Source of the DNA: Lathyrus oleraceus
Lineage: Eukaryota; Streptophyta; Magnoliopsida; Fabales; Fabaceae
Length of the DNA: 64,000 bases
NCBI RefSeq assembly: GCF_024323335.1
Contig: NC_066579.1
Coordinates: 239,791,652-239,855,651, forward strand
Direction: 5' to 3'
This document shows, one piece after another, positions 14,566-29,612 of the stretch. A program made the position numbers and the translations under genes. Below the pieces are notes generated by a model that searched no databases, had not been told where the DNA came from, and saw only the letters and a program-made list of their open reading frames with translations. The first letter of the stretch is position 1, and the number at the start of each line of letters is the position of its first letter.

Positions 14566-14578
14566 NNNNNNNNNNNNN
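14566..14578. other. Assembly gap of 13 Ns
   Basis: Thirteen Ns separate the end of the family-1 array from the start of the family-2 array. The joint between the two satellites is therefore not directly observed. Thirteen Ns is a placeholder length used by optical-map hybrid scaffolding for abutting or overlapping contigs; that origin is an inference. Confidence 0.95.
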
Positions 14579-14599
14579 AAAAAATGTACTAACTTATAT

Positions 14600-16728
14600 C
14601 ATGATCACGAGGCTAAGACTAAGTGTTGTCCGACTCAAAAGTAGTTTAATTTTAATTTTTTTATATACTTTAACCTCATGATATCACGTGTTTGGTAATA
14701 TCTTGTGTTTGGTAATTGCACTAAACACAATATATTACGTGTATGATAATTGCTCCACATCTATTAAGAATTATATAATTGAATAATCTACCGATGACAC
14801 CAAAATAAAAAGAAGATAAATAGTACTCTCACACTGAGGAGTTAAGAATATAAATTTGGGATTTACATTTATAAATTCTGCAATAAAAATAATACTACCT
14901 TACATCTCAAACTCGTTAGTAAGGCTATGTGTTGTACCATTTAAAGTAGATTAAAATTTATCTGTCTTATATACCCTTTTAAATAGTTTAAAACTTATCT
15001 AAATATATATAGTTATTATCCAGCATCATAGAATATTCTCATTACTCAATGCTCAAATCACTTAATATCGTATGTTTGATAATTTTTCTTTATGTGGTAG
15101 ATGTCAACAAAGTAAAACTATATTAGTTAATAGCAAAAATAAGATGTTGAGTTATAATACCGCATCGAGGAATTAAGAAATAAGTGAGTGATGACATATA
15201 TAAATTGAGTGTGTGAGCAAATTTAAATTTTGTACTACCTTAAGTCTCGACCATTTGGCTAAGACTAAGTGTAGTACCACTCCAACTTAGTTTATAATTA
15301 TATTTTATATACTCTAACCACATAATATTATTGTTTGATAATTTCTCTAAATGTATAATATATATATATGCTAATTATTTTATTTGTATTTTGATTATAG
15401 AAATTTATTTCAACTATAATAATCTACCGATAACACAAAAACTAAACTAATGTTTTGTCACACATCAAATATTTAGTAATATAAATTAGAGAATTTCTTA
15501 TATAAAATTTGCACTGAAAATAAAATAAAAATGTCTACTACATAAGTCTCAAGTGTTTGGTTAAAATTAAGTACAGTATCATTAGAAATAATTTTTAATT
15601 TATATGAAATTAAATATATATATGTATATTTAGCCTTGTGTGATATTCTCATTGCTACTCAATGCTCCAATCATATAATATCATATGCTTGACGATTTTT
15701 CTTTGTATGGTAGATGTCTACAAAGTATTATTTTATATTGAATACGAATAATAAGATGTTGTTGAATTATAATCTCACATAAAGAAATTAAGATGAATAA
15801 TGGATATAAATATAGTGTGTGAGATAATTATATTTTGTCCTATCTTAAGCCATGATCAGTTGGTCAAGACTAAGTGTTGTACTACTGAAAAGTAATTTAA
15901 TATTAATTTATATATACATTAACCTCATGATATCATGTGTTTGGTAATATCTTGTGTTTGGTAATTGCACTAAACACAATATATTACGTGTATGATAATT
16001 GCTCTACATCTATTAAGAATTATACAATTGAATAATCTACCGATGACACCAAATAAAAGAAGCTAAATAGTAGTCTCACACTGAGAGTTAAGAATATAAA
16101 TTTGGGATATACATATATAAATTATGCAATAAAAAATAATACCTTATATCTCAAACTCGTTGTTAAGTATATGTGTTGTACCATTTAAAGTAGATTAAAA
16201 TTTAACTGTCTTATATACCATTTAAATAGTTATAAATTATCTAATTTATATATTTATTATACAGCCTCATAAAATATTCTCATTACTCATAACAAACCTA
16301 TATCTACTATTAAATAATCTATTGATGAAAAGAAACTAATGTTTAGGCACACCAAAGATTTAGTAATATAAATTAGTGAAATTTCATATATAATTTTGCA
16401 TTAAAATAAGTAAAAATTTGTACTAAATTAAGTCTCAGGCGTTTGGTTAAGATTAAGTGCACTATTATTATAAATAATTTTAAACTTATATGATATTAGC
16501 TATAGCCACGTATGATATTCTCATTGCTCAATGATCCAATCACCTAACATCATATGCTTCACATTTTTTCTTTGTGTGGTAGCTGTCGACGAAGTATTAT
16601 TGTATAATTGAATACCAATAATAAGATGTTGAATTGTAATCCCACGTCAAAAAATTAAGAAAAAACATGATTGAATAATGGATATAAATAGTGTGTGTGA
16701 GATAAATTATATTTGTACTAACTTATAT
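14600..16728. repeat. Family-2 unit 1
   Basis: 2129 bp, all seven monomers (starts near 14600, 14907, 15246, 15546, 15849, 16150, 16433). It shares with unit 6 the variants GTTAGTAAGG in B and ACTAAACTAATG in C. Single-base deletions are more frequent here than in interior units, as expected beside the gap. Confidence 0.9.
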
Positions 16729-18869
16729 CATGATCACGAGGCTAAGACTAAGTGTTGTACGACTCAAAAGTAGTTTAATTTTAATTTTTATATATACTTT
16801 AACCTCATGATATCACGTGTTTGGTAATATCTTGTGTTGGTAATTGCACTAAACACAATATATTACGTGTATGATAATTGCTCCACATCTATTAAGAATT
16901 ATATAATTGAATAATCTACCGATGACACCAAAATAAAAAGAAGATAAATAGTACTCTCACACTGAGGAGTTAAGAATATAAATCTGGGATTTACATTTAT
17001 AAATTCTGCAATAAAAATAATACTACCTTACATCTCAAACTCGTTATTAAGGCTATGTGTTGTACCATTTAAAGTAGATTAAAATTTATCTGTCGTATTA
17101 CCCTTTTAAATAGTTTAAAACTTATCTAAATATATATAGTTATTATCCAGCATCATAGAATATTCTCATTACTCAATGCTCAAATCACTTAATATCGTAT
17201 GTTTGATAATTTTTCTTTATGTGGTAGATGTCAACAAAGTAAAACTATATTAGTTAATAGCAAAATAAGATGTTGAGCTATAATACCGCATCGAGGAATT
17301 AAGAAAATAAGTGAGTGATGACATATATAAAATTGAGTGTGTGAGCAAATTTAAATTTTGTACTACCTTAAGTCTCGACCATTTGGCTAAGACTAAGTGT
17401 AGTACCACTCCAACTTAGTTTATAATTATATTTTATATACTCTAACCACAATATTATGTGTTTGATAATTTCTCTAATGTATAATATTATATATATGCTA
17501 ATTATTTTATTTGTAGTTTGATTATAGAAATTTATTTCAACTATAATAATCTACCGATAACACAAAAAAGAAACTAATGTTTTGTCACACATCAAATATT
17601 TAGTAATATAAATTAGAGAATTTCTTATGTAAATATTGCATTGAAAACTAAATAAAAATGTCTACTACATAAGTCTCAAGTGTTTGGCTAAAATTAAGTA
17701 CAGTATCATTCGAAATAATTTTTAATTTATATGAAATTAAATATATATAATCTAGCCTTGTGTGATATTCTCATTGCTGCTCAATGCTCCAATCAAATAA
17801 TATCATATGCTTGACGATTTTTCTTTGTATGGTAGATGTCTACAAAGTATTATTTTATATTGAATACGAATAATAAGATGTTGAATTATAATCTCACATA
17901 AAGAAATTAAGAAAATACATGATTGAATAATGGATATAATATAGTGTGTGAGATAATTATATTTTGTGCTATCTTAAGCCATGATCAGTTGGCCAAACTA
18001 AGTGTTGTACTACTGAAAAGTAATTTAATATTAATTTATATATACTTTAACCTCATGATATCATGTGTTTGGTAATATCTTGTGTTTGGTAATTGCACTA
18101 AACACAATATATTACGTGTATGAATTGCTCTACATCTATTAAGAATTATACAATTGAATAATCTACCGATGACACCAAAATAAAGAAGCTAAATAGTAGT
18201 CTCACACTGAGGAGTTAAGAATATAAATTTGGGATATACATATATAAATTATGCAATAAAAATAATAATACCTTATATCTCAAACTCGTTGTTAAGTATA
18301 TGTGTTGTACCATTTAAAGTAGATTAAAATTTAACTGTCTTTATATACCATTTTAGATAGTTTATAACTTATCTAAATTTATATATTTATTATACAGCCT
18401 CATAAAATATTCTCATTACTCATAACAAACCTATATCTACTATTAAATAATCTATTGATAAAAAGAAACTAATGTTTAGGCACACATCAAAGATTTAGTA
18501 ATATAAATTAGAGAAATTTCATATATAAATTTTGCATTAAAAATAAGTAAAAATTTGTACTAAATTAAGTCTCAGGCGTTTGGTTAAGATTAAGTGCACT
18601 ATTATTATAAATAATTTTAAACTTATATGATATTAGCTATAGCCACGTATGATATTCTCATTGCTCAATGATCCAATCACCTAACATCATATGCTTGGCA
18701 ATTTTTCTTTGTGTGGTAGCTGTTGTCGACGAAGTATTATTGTATAATTGAATACCAATAATAAGATGTTGAATTATAATCCCACGTCAAAAAAAATTAA
18801 AAAAACATGATTGAATAATGGATATAAATAGTGTGTGTGAGATAAATTATATTCTGTACTAACTTATAT
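16729..18869. repeat. Family-2 unit 2
   Basis: 2141 bp, complete. It carries the variants CATTCGAAATAATT and TCAAATAATATC in D that recur in unit 4, placing it in the type I call X. Confidence 0.9.
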
Positions 18870-21012
18870 CATGATCACGAGGCTAAGACTAAGTGTTGTA
18901 CGACTCAAAAGTAGTTTAATTTAATTTTTATATATACTTTAACCTCATGATATCACGTGTTTGGTAATATCTTGTCTTTGGTAATTGCACTAAACACAAT
19001 ATATTACGTGTATGATAATTGCTCCACATCTATTAAGAATTATATAATTGAATAATCTACCGATGACACCAAAATAAAAAGAAGATAAATAGTACTCTCA
19101 CACTGAGGAGTTAAGAATATAAATCTGGGATTTACATTTATAAATTCTGCAATAAAAATAATACCTTACATCTCAAACTCGTTATTAAGGCTATGTGTTG
19201 TACCATTTAAAGTAGATTAAAATTTATCTGTCTTTATATACCCTTTTAAATAGTTTAAAACTTATCCAAATATATATAGTTATTATCCAGCCTCATAGAA
19301 TATTCTCATTACTCAATGCTCAAATCACTTAATATCGTATGTTTGATAATTTTTCTTTATGTGGTAGATGTCAACAAAGTAAAACTATATTAGTTAATAG
19401 CAAAAATAAGATGTTGAGTTATAATACCGCATCGAGGAATTAAGAAAATAAGTGAGTGATGACATATATAAATAGAGTGTGTGAGCAAATTTAAATTTTG
19501 TACTACCTTAAGTCTCGACCATTTGGCTAAGACTAAGTGTAGTACCACTCCAACTTAGTTTATAATTATATTTTGTATACTCTAACCACATAATATTATG
19601 TGTTTGATAATCTCTAAATGTATAATATTATATATATGCTAATTATTTTATTTGTATTTGATTATAGAAATTTATTTCAACTATAATAATCTACCGATAA
19701 CACAAAAAAGAAACTAATGTTTTGTCACACATCAAATATTTAGTAATATAAATTAGAGAATTTCTTATATAAAATTTGCATTGAAAATAAATAAAAATGT
19801 CTACTACATAAGTCTCAAGTGTTTGGTTAAAATTAAGTACAGTATCATTAGAAATAATTTTTAATTTATATGAAATTAAATATATATATCTAGCCTTGTG
19901 TGATATTCTCATTGCTGCTCAATGCTCCAATCATATAATATCATATGCTTGACGATTTTTCTTTGTATGGTAGATGTCTACAAAGTATTATTTATATTGA
20001 ATACGAATAATAAGATGTTGTTGAATTATAATCTCACATAAAGAATTAAGAAAATACATGATTTAATAATGGATATAAATATAGTGTGTGAGATAATTAT
20101 ATTTTGTGCTATCTTAAGCCATGATCAGTTGGCCAAGACTAAGTGTTGTACTACTGAAAAGTAATTTAATATTAATTTATATATACTTTAACCTCATGAT
20201 ATCATGTGTTTGGTAATATCTTGTGTTTGGTAATTGCACTAAACACAATATATTACGTGTATGATAATTGCTCTACATCTATTAAGAATTATACAATTGA
20301 ATAATCTACCGATGACACCAAAATAAATAGAAGCTAAATAGTAGTCTCACACTGAGGAGTTAAGAATATAAATTTGGGATATACATATATAAATTATGCA
20401 ATAAAAATAATAATACCTTATATCTCAAACTCGTTGTTAAGTATATGTGTTGTACCATTTAAAGTAGATTAAAATTTAACTGTCTTTATATACCATTTTA
20501 GATAGTTTATAACTTATCTAAATTTATATATTTATTATACAGCCTCATAAAATATTCTCATTACTCATAACAAACCTATATCTACTATTAAATAATCTAT
20601 TGATAAAAAGAAACTAATGTTTAGGCACACATCAAAGATTTAGTAATATAAATTAGAGAAATTTCATATATAAATTTTGCATTTAAAAATAAGTAAAAAT
20701 TTGTACTAAATTAAGTCTCAGGCGTTTGGTTAAGATTAAGTGCACTATTATTATAAATAATTTTAAACTTATATGATATTAGCTATAGCCTCGTATGATA
20801 TTCTCATTGCTCAATGATCCAATCACCTAACATCATATGCTTCACAATTTTTCTTTGTGTGGTAGCTGTCGACGAAGTATTATTGTATAATTGAATACCA
20901 ATAATAATATGTTGAATTGTAATCCCACGTCAAAAAATTAAGAAAAAACATGATTGAATAATGGATATAAATAGTGTGTGTGAGATAAATTATATTCTGT
21001 ACTAACTTATAT
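18870..21012. repeat. Family-2 unit 3
   Basis: 2143 bp, complete. Monomer B has CTTATCCAAATATA, shared with unit 5 (type Y). G carries GCTTCACAATTTTT, seen only in units that precede an X unit. Confidence 0.9.
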
Positions 21013-23165
21013 CATGATCACGAGGCTAAGACTAAGTGTTGTACGACTCAAAAGTAGTTTAATTTTAATTTTTATATATTCTTTAACCTCATGATATCAC
21101 GTGTTTGGTAATATCTTGTCTTTGGTAATTGCACTAAACACAATATATTACGTGTATGATAATTGCTCTACATCTATTAAGAATTATATAATTGAATAAT
21201 CTACCGATGACACCAAAATAAAAAGAAGATAAATAGTACTCTAACACTGAGGAGTTAAGAATATAAATCTGGGATTTACATTTATAAATTCTGCAATAAA
21301 AATAATACTACCTTACATCTCAAACTCGTTATTAAGGCTATGTGTTGTACCATTTAAAGTAGATTAAAATTTATCTGTCGTTATTACCCTTTTAAATAGT
21401 TTAAAACTTATCTAAATATATATAGTTATTATCCAGCCTCATAGAATATTCTCATTACTCAATGCTCAAATCACTTAATATCGTATGTTTGATAATTTTT
21501 CTTTATGTGGTAGATGTCAACAAAGTAAAACTCTATTAGTTAATAGCAAAAATAAGATGTTGAGTTATAATACCGCGTCGAGCAATTAAGAAAATAAGTG
21601 AGTGATGACATATATATAAATTGAGTGTGTGAGCAAATTTAAATTTTGTACTACCTTAAGTCTCGACCATTTGGCTAAGACTAAGTGTAGTACCACTCCA
21701 ACTTAGTTTATAATTATATTTTGTATACTCTAACCACATAATATTATGTGTTTGATAATTTCTCTAAATGTATAATATTATATATATGCTAATTATTTTA
21801 TTTGTATTTTGATTATAGAAATTTATTTCAACTATAATAATCTACCTATAACACAAAAAGAAACTAATGTTTTGTCACACATCAAATATTTAGTAATATA
21901 AATTAGAGAATTTCTTATGTAAATATTGCATTGAAAACTAAATAAAAATGTCTACTACATAAGTCTCAAGTGTTTGGCTAAAATTAAGTACAGTATCATT
22001 CGAAATAATTTTTAATTTATATGAAATTAAATATATATAATCTAGCCTTGTGTGATATTCTCATTGCTGCTCAATGCTCCAATCAAATAATATCATATGC
22101 TTGACGATTTTTCTTTGTATGGTAGATGTCTACAAAGTATTATTTTATATTGAATACGAATAATAAGATGTTGAATTATAATCTCACATAAATAAATTAA
22201 GAAAATACATGATTGAATAATGGATATAAATATAGTGAGTGAGATAATTATATTTTGTGCTATCTTAAGCCAGGATCAGTTGGCCAAAACTAAGTGTTGT
22301 ACTACTCAAAAGTAATTTAATATTAATTTATATATACTTTAACCTCATGATATCATGTGTTTGGTAATATCTTGTGTTTGGTAATTGCACTAAACACAAT
22401 ATATTACGTGTATGATAATTGTTCTACATCTATTAAGAATTATACAATTGAATAATCTACCGATGACACCAAAATAAAAAGAAGCTAAATAGTAGTCTCA
22501 CACTGAGGAGTTAAGAATATAAATTTGGGATATACATATATAAATTATGCAATAAAAATAATAATACCTTATATCTCAAACTCGTGTTTAGTATATGTGT
22601 TGTACCATTTAAAGTAGATTAAAATTTAACTGTCTTTATATACCATTTTAGATAGTTTATAACTTATCTAAATTTATATATTTATTATACAGCCTCATAA
22701 AATATTCTCATTACTCATAACAAACCTATATCTACTATTAAATAATCTATTGATAAAAAGAAACTAATGTTTAGGCACACATCAAAGATTTAGTAATATA
22801 AATTAGAGAAATTTCATATATAAATTTTGCATTAAAAAATAAGTAAAAATTTATACTAAATTAAGTCTGAGGCGTTTGGTTAAGATTAAGTGCACTATTA
22901 TTATAAATAATTTTAAACTTATATGATATTAGCTATAGCCACGTATGATATTCTCATTGCTCAATGATCCAATCACCGAACATCATATGCTTTGCAATTT
23001 TTCTTTGTGTGGTAGCTGTTGTCGACGAAGTATTATTGTATAATTGAATACCAATAATAAGATGTTGAATTGTAATCCCACTCAAAAAAAATTAAAAAAA
23101 ACATGATTGAATAATGGATATAAATAGTGTGTGTCAGATAAATTATATTATGTACTAACTTATAT
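21013..23165. repeat. Family-2 unit 4
   Basis: 2153 bp, complete, type X: TTATTACCC in B, CTACCTATAAC in C, CATTCGAAAT in D and GCCAGGATCAG at the head of E. Confidence 0.9.
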
Positions 23166-25322
23166 CATGATCACGATGCTAAGACTAAGTGTTGTACGAC
23201 TCAAAAGAAGTTTAATTTTAATTTTTATATATACTTTAACCTCATGATATCACGTGTTTGGTAATATCTTGTCTTTGGTAATTGCACTAAACACAATATA
23301 TTACGTGTATGATAATTGCTCCACATCTATTAAGAATTATATAATTGAATAATCTACCGATGACACCAAAATAAAAAGAAGATAAATAGTACTCTCACAC
23401 TGAGGAGTTAAGAATATAAATCTGGGATTTACATTTATAAATTCTGCAATAAAAATAATAATACCTTACATCTCAAACTCGTTATTAAGGCTATGTGTTG
23501 TACCATTTAAAGTAGATTAAAATTTATCTGTCTTTATATACCCTTTTAAATAGTTTAAAACTTATCCAAAAATATATATAGTTATTATCCAGCCTCATAG
23601 AATATTCACATTACTCAATGCTCAAATCACTTAATATCGTATGTTTGATAATTTTTCTTTATGTGATAGATGTCAACAAAGTAAAACTATATTAGTTAAT
23701 AGCAAAAATAAGATTTTGAGTTATAATACCGCATTGAAGAATTAAGAAAATAAGTCAGTGATGACATATATAAATAGAGTGTGTGAGCAAATTTAAATTT
23801 TGTACTACCTTAAGTCTCGACCATTTGGCTAAGAGTAAGTGTAGTACCACTCCAACTTAGTTTATAATTATATTTTGTGTGTATACTCTAACCACATAAT
23901 ATTATGTGTTTGATAATCTCTAAATGTATAATATTATATATACGCTAATTATTTTATTTGTATTTTGATTATAGAAATTTATTTCAACTATAATAATCTA
24001 CCGATAACACAAAAAAGAAACTAATGTTTTGTCACACATCAAATATTTAGTAATATAAATTAGAGAATTTCTTATATAAAATTTGCATTGAAAATAAAAT
24101 AAAAATGTCTATTACATAAGTCTCAAGTGTTTGGTTAAAATTAAGTACAGTATCATTAGAAATAATTTTTAATTTATATGAAATTAAATATATATAATCT
24201 AGCCTTGTGTGATATTGTCATTGCTGCTCAATGCTCCAATCATATAATATCATATGCTTGACGATTTTTCTTTGTATGGTAGATGTCTACAAAGTATTAT
24301 TTTATATTGAATACGAATAATAAGATGTTGTTGAATTATAATCTCACATAAAGAATTTAAGAAAATACATGATTTTAATAATGGATATAAATATAGTGTG
24401 TGAGATAATTATATTTTGTGATATCTTAAGCCATGATCAGTTGGCCAAGACTAAGTGTTGTACTATTGAAAAGTAATTTAATATTAATTTATATATACTT
24501 TAACCTCATGATATCATGTGTTTGGTAATATCTTGTGTTTGGTAATTGCACTAAACACAATATATTACGTGTATGATAATTGCTCTACATCTATTAAGAA
24601 TTATACAATTGAATAATCTACCGATGACACCAAAATAAATAGAAGCTAAATAGTAGTCTCACACTGAGGAGTTAAGAATATAAATTTGGGATATACATAT
24701 ATAAATTATGCAATAAAAATAATAATACCTTATATCTCAAACTCGTTGTTAAGTATATGTGTTGTACCATTTAAAGTAGATTAAAATTTAACTGTCTTTA
24801 TATACCATTTTAGATAGTTTATAACTTATCTAAATTTATATTTATTATACAGCCTCATAAAATATTCTCATTACTCATAACAAACCTATATCTACTATTA
24901 AATAATCTATTGATAAAAAGAAACTAATGTTTAGGCACACATAAAAGATTTAGTAATATGAATTAGAGAAATTTCATATATAAATTTTGCATTTAAAAAT
25001 AAGTAAAAATTTGTACTAAATTAAGTCTCAGGCGTCTGGTTAAGATTAAGTGCACTATTATTATAAATAATTTTAAACTTATATGATATTAGCTATAGAC
25101 ATGTATGATATTCTCATTGCTCAATGATCCAATCACCTAACATCATATGCTTGGAAATTTTTCTTTGTGTGGTAGCTGTCGACGAAGTATTATTGTATAC
25201 ATGAATACCAATAATAAGATGTTGAATTATAATCCCACGTCAAAAAATAAAGAAAAAACATGATTGAATAAAGGATATAAATAGTGTGTGTGATATAAAT
25301 TATATTATGTACTAACTTATAT
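23166..25322. repeat. Family-2 unit 5
   Basis: 2157 bp, complete, type Y: CGATGCTAAG in A, TATTCACATTACTC and CTTATCCAAAA in B. Confidence 0.9.
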
Positions 25323-27465
25323 CATGATCACGAGGCTAAGACTAAGTGTTGTCCGACTCAAAAGTAGTTTAATTTTAATTTTTATATATACTTTAACCTC
25401 ATGATATCACGTGTTTGGTAATATCTTGTGTTTGGTAATTGCACTAAACACAATATATTACGTGTATGATAATTGCTCCACATCTATTAAAATTATATAA
25501 TTGAATAATCTACCGATGACACCAAAATAAAAAGAAGATAAATAGTACTCTCACACTGAGGAGTTAAGAATATAAATTTGGGATTTACATTTATAAATTC
25601 TGCAATAAAAATAATACTACCTTACATCTCAAACTCGTTAGTAAGGCTATGTGTTGTACCATTTAAAGTAGATTAAAATTTATCTGTCTTTATATACCCT
25701 TTTAAATAGTTTAAAACTTATCTAAATATATATTGTTATTATCCAGCATCATAGAATATTCTCATTACTCAATGCTCAAATCACTTAATATCGTATGTTT
25801 GATAATTTTTCTTTATGTGGTAGATGTCAACAAAGTAAAACTATATTAGTTAATAGCAAAAATAAGATGTTGAGTTATAATACCGCATCGAGGAATTAAG
25901 AAAATAAGTGAGTGATGACATATATAAATAGAGTGTGTGAGCAAATTTAAATTTTGTACTACCTTAAGTCTCGACCATTTGGCTAAGACTAAGTGTAGTA
26001 CCACTCCAACTTAATTTATAATTATATTTTATATACTCTAACCACATAATATTATTTGTTTGATAATTTCTCTAAATGTATAATATTATATATGCTAATT
26101 ATTTTATTTGTATTTTGATTAAAGAAATTTATTTCAACTATAATAATCTACCGATAACACAAAAACTAAACTAATGTTTTGTCACACATCAAATATTTAG
26201 TAATATAAATTAGAGAATTTCTTATATAAAATTTGCACTGAAAATAAAATAAAAATGTCTACTACATAAGTCTCAAGTGTTTGGTTAAAATTTAGTACAG
26301 TATCATTAGAAATAATTTTTAATTTATATGAAATTAAATATATATATATAAGCTAGCCTTGTGTGATATTCTCATTGCTGCTCAATGCTCCAATCATATA
26401 ATATCATATGCTTGACGATTTTTCTTTGTATGGTAGATGTCTACAAAGTATTATTTTATATTGAATACGAATAATAAGATGTTGTTGAATTATAATCTCA
26501 CATAAAGAAATTAAGATGAATAATGGATATAAATATAGTGTGTGAGATAATTATATTTTGTCCTATCTTAAGCCATGATCAGTTGGCCAAGACTAAGTGT
26601 TGTACTACTGAAAAGTAATTTAATATTAATTTATATATACATTAACCTCATGATATCATGTGTTTGGTAATATCTTGTGTTTGGTAATTGCACTAAACAC
26701 AATATATTACTTGTATGATAATTGCTCTACATCTAGTAAGAATTATACAATTGAATAATCTACCGATGACACCAAAGTATAAAGAATCTAAATAGTAGTC
26801 TCACACTGAGGAGTTAAGAATATAAATTTGGAATATACATATATAAATTATGCAATAAAAATAATAATACCTTATATCTCAAACTCGTTGTTAAGTATAT
26901 GTGTTGTACCATTTAAAGTAGCTTAAAATTTAACTGTCTTTATATACCATTCTAAATAGTTAAAAATTATCTAAATTTATATATTTATTATACAGCCTCA
27001 TAAAATATTCTCATTACTCATAACAAACCTATATCTAGTATTAAATAATCTATTGATGAAAAGAAACTAATGTTTAGGAGCACATCAAAGATTTAGAAAT
27101 ATAAATTAGTGAAATTTCATATATAAATTTTGCATTAAAAAATAATGTAAAATTTGTACTAAATTAAGTCTCAGGCATTTGGTTAAGATTAAGTGCACTA
27201 TTATTATAAATAATTTTAAACTTATATGATATTAGCTATAGCCTCGTATGATATTCTCATTGCTCAATGATCCAATCACCTAACATCATATGCTTCACAA
27301 TTTTTCTTTGTGTGGTAGCTGTCGACGAAGTATTATTGTATAACTGAATACCAATAATAAGATGTTGAATTGTAATCCCACGTCAAAAAATTAAGAAAAA
27401 ACATGATTGAATAATGGATATAAATAGTGTGTGTGAGATAAATTATATTCTGTACTAACTTATAT
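25323..27465. repeat. Family-2 higher-order unit 6 (reference unit, monomers A-G)
   Basis: Complete 2143-bp unit used to define the monomers: A 25323-25627, B 25628-25969, C 25970-26271, D 26272-26573, E 26574-26877, F 26878-27169, G 27170-27465. Each monomer opens with a related head of the form TTGGCTAAGACTAAGTGTTG. By eye A resembles E closely, D resembles G, and the first half of F resembles B while its second half resembles C. A/C/E share one pattern and B/D/G another, so an older dimer of about 600 bp probably underlies the unit. It carries GTTAGTAAGG in B and GCTTCACAATTTTT in G. Confidence 0.9.
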
Positions 27466-29612
27466 CATGATCCCGAGGCTAAGACTAAGTGTTGTACGAC
27501 TCAAAAGTAGTTTAATTTTAATTTTTATATATTCTTTAACCTCATGATATCACGTGTTTGGTAATATCTTGTCTTTGGTAATTGCACTAAACACAATATA
27601 TTACGTGTATGATAATTGCTCTACATCTATTAAGAATTATATAATTGAATAATCTACCGATGACACCAAAATAAAAAGAAGATAAATAGTACTCTAACAC
27701 TGAGGAGTTAAGAATATAAATCTGGGATTTACATTTATAAATTCTGCAATAAAAATAATACTACCTTACATCTCAAACTCGTTATTAAGGCTATGTGTTG
27801 TACCATTTAAAAGATTAAAATTTATCTGTCTTTATTACCCTTTTAAATAGTTTAAAACTTATCTAAATATATATAGTTATTATCCAGCCTCATAGAATAT
27901 TCTCATTACTCAATGCTCAAATCACTTAATATCATATGTTTGATAATTTTTCTTTATGTGGTAGATGTCAACAAAGTAAAACTATATTAGTTAATTGCAA
28001 AAATAAGATGATGAACTATAATACCGCATCGAGCAATTAAGAAAATAAGTGAGTGATGACATATATATAAATTGAGTGTGTGAGCAAATTTAAATTTTGT
28101 ACTACCTTAAGTCTCGACCATTTGGCTAAGACTAAGTGTAGTACCACTCCAACTTAGTTTATAATTATATTTTGTATACTCTAACCACATAATATTATGT
28201 GTTTGATAATTTCTCTAAATGTATAATATTATATATATGCTAATTATTTTATTTGTATTTTGATTATAGAAATTTATTTCAACTATAATAATCTACCTAT
28301 AACACAAAAAAGAAACTAATGTTTTGTCACACATCAAATATTTAGTAATATAAATTAGAGAATTTCTTATATAAATATTGCATTGAAAACTAAATAAAAA
28401 TGTCTACTACATAAGTCTCAAGTGTTTGGTTAAAATTAAGTACAGTATCATTAGAAATAATTTTTAATTTATATGAAATTAATTATATATAATCTAGCCT
28501 TGTGTGATATTCTCATTGTTGCTCAATGCTCCAATCAATAATATCATATGCTTGACGATTTTTCTTTGTATGGTAGATGTCTACAAAGTATTATTTTATA
28601 TTGAATACGAATAATAAGATGTTGAATTATAATCTCACATAAATAAATTAAGAAAATACATGATTGAATAATGGATATAAATATAGTGTGTGAGATAATT
28701 ATATTTTGTGCTATCTTAAGCCAGATCAGTTGGCCAAGACTAAGTGTTGTACTACTAAAAGTAATTTAATATTAATTTATATATACTTTAACCTCATGAT
28801 ATCATGTGTTTGGTAATATCTTGTGTTTGGTAATTGCACTAAACACAATATATTACGTGTATGATAATTGCTCTACATCTATTAAGAATTATACAATTGA
28901 ATAATCTATCGATGACACCAAAATAAAAGAAGCTAAATAGTAGTCTCACACTGAGGAGTTAAGAATATAAATTTGGGATATACATATATAAATTATGCAA
29001 TAAAAATAATAATACCTTATATCTCAAACTCGTTGTTTTGTATATGTGTTGTACCATTTAAAGTAGATTAAAATTTAACCGCCTTTATATACCATTTTAG
29101 ATAGTTTATAACTTATCTAAATTTATATATTTATTATACAGCCTCATAAAATATTCTCATTACTCATAACAAACCTATATCTACTGTTAAATAATCTATT
29201 GATAAAAAGAAACTAATGTTTAGGCACACATCAAAGATTTAGTAATATGAATTAGAGAAATTTCATATATAAATTTTGCATTAAAAAATAAGTAAAAATT
29301 TATACTAAATTAAGTCTAAGGCGTTTGGTTAAGATTAAGTGCACTATTATTATAAATAATTTTAAACTTATATGATATTAGCTATAGCCACGTATGATAT
29401 TCTCATTGCTCAATGATCCAATCACCGAACATCATATGCTTTGCAATTTTTCTTTGTGTGGTAGCTGTCGACGAAGTATTATTGTATAATTGAATACTAA
29501 TAATAAGATGTTGAATTGTAATCCCACTCAAAAAAAAATTAAAAAAAACATGATTGAATAATGGATATAAATAGTGTGTGTCAGATAAATTATATTATGT
29601 ACTAACTTATAT
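27466..29612. repeat. Family-2 unit 7
   Basis: 2147 bp, complete, type X (TTATTACCC in B, CTACCTATAAC in C, GCTTTGCAATTTTT in G). Confidence 0.9.

Noticed and set aside
19691..19912. Small ORFs in the family-2 satellite (also 30689-30883)
   Set aside because: Chance frames in AT-rich satellite, absent at the same position in other units.
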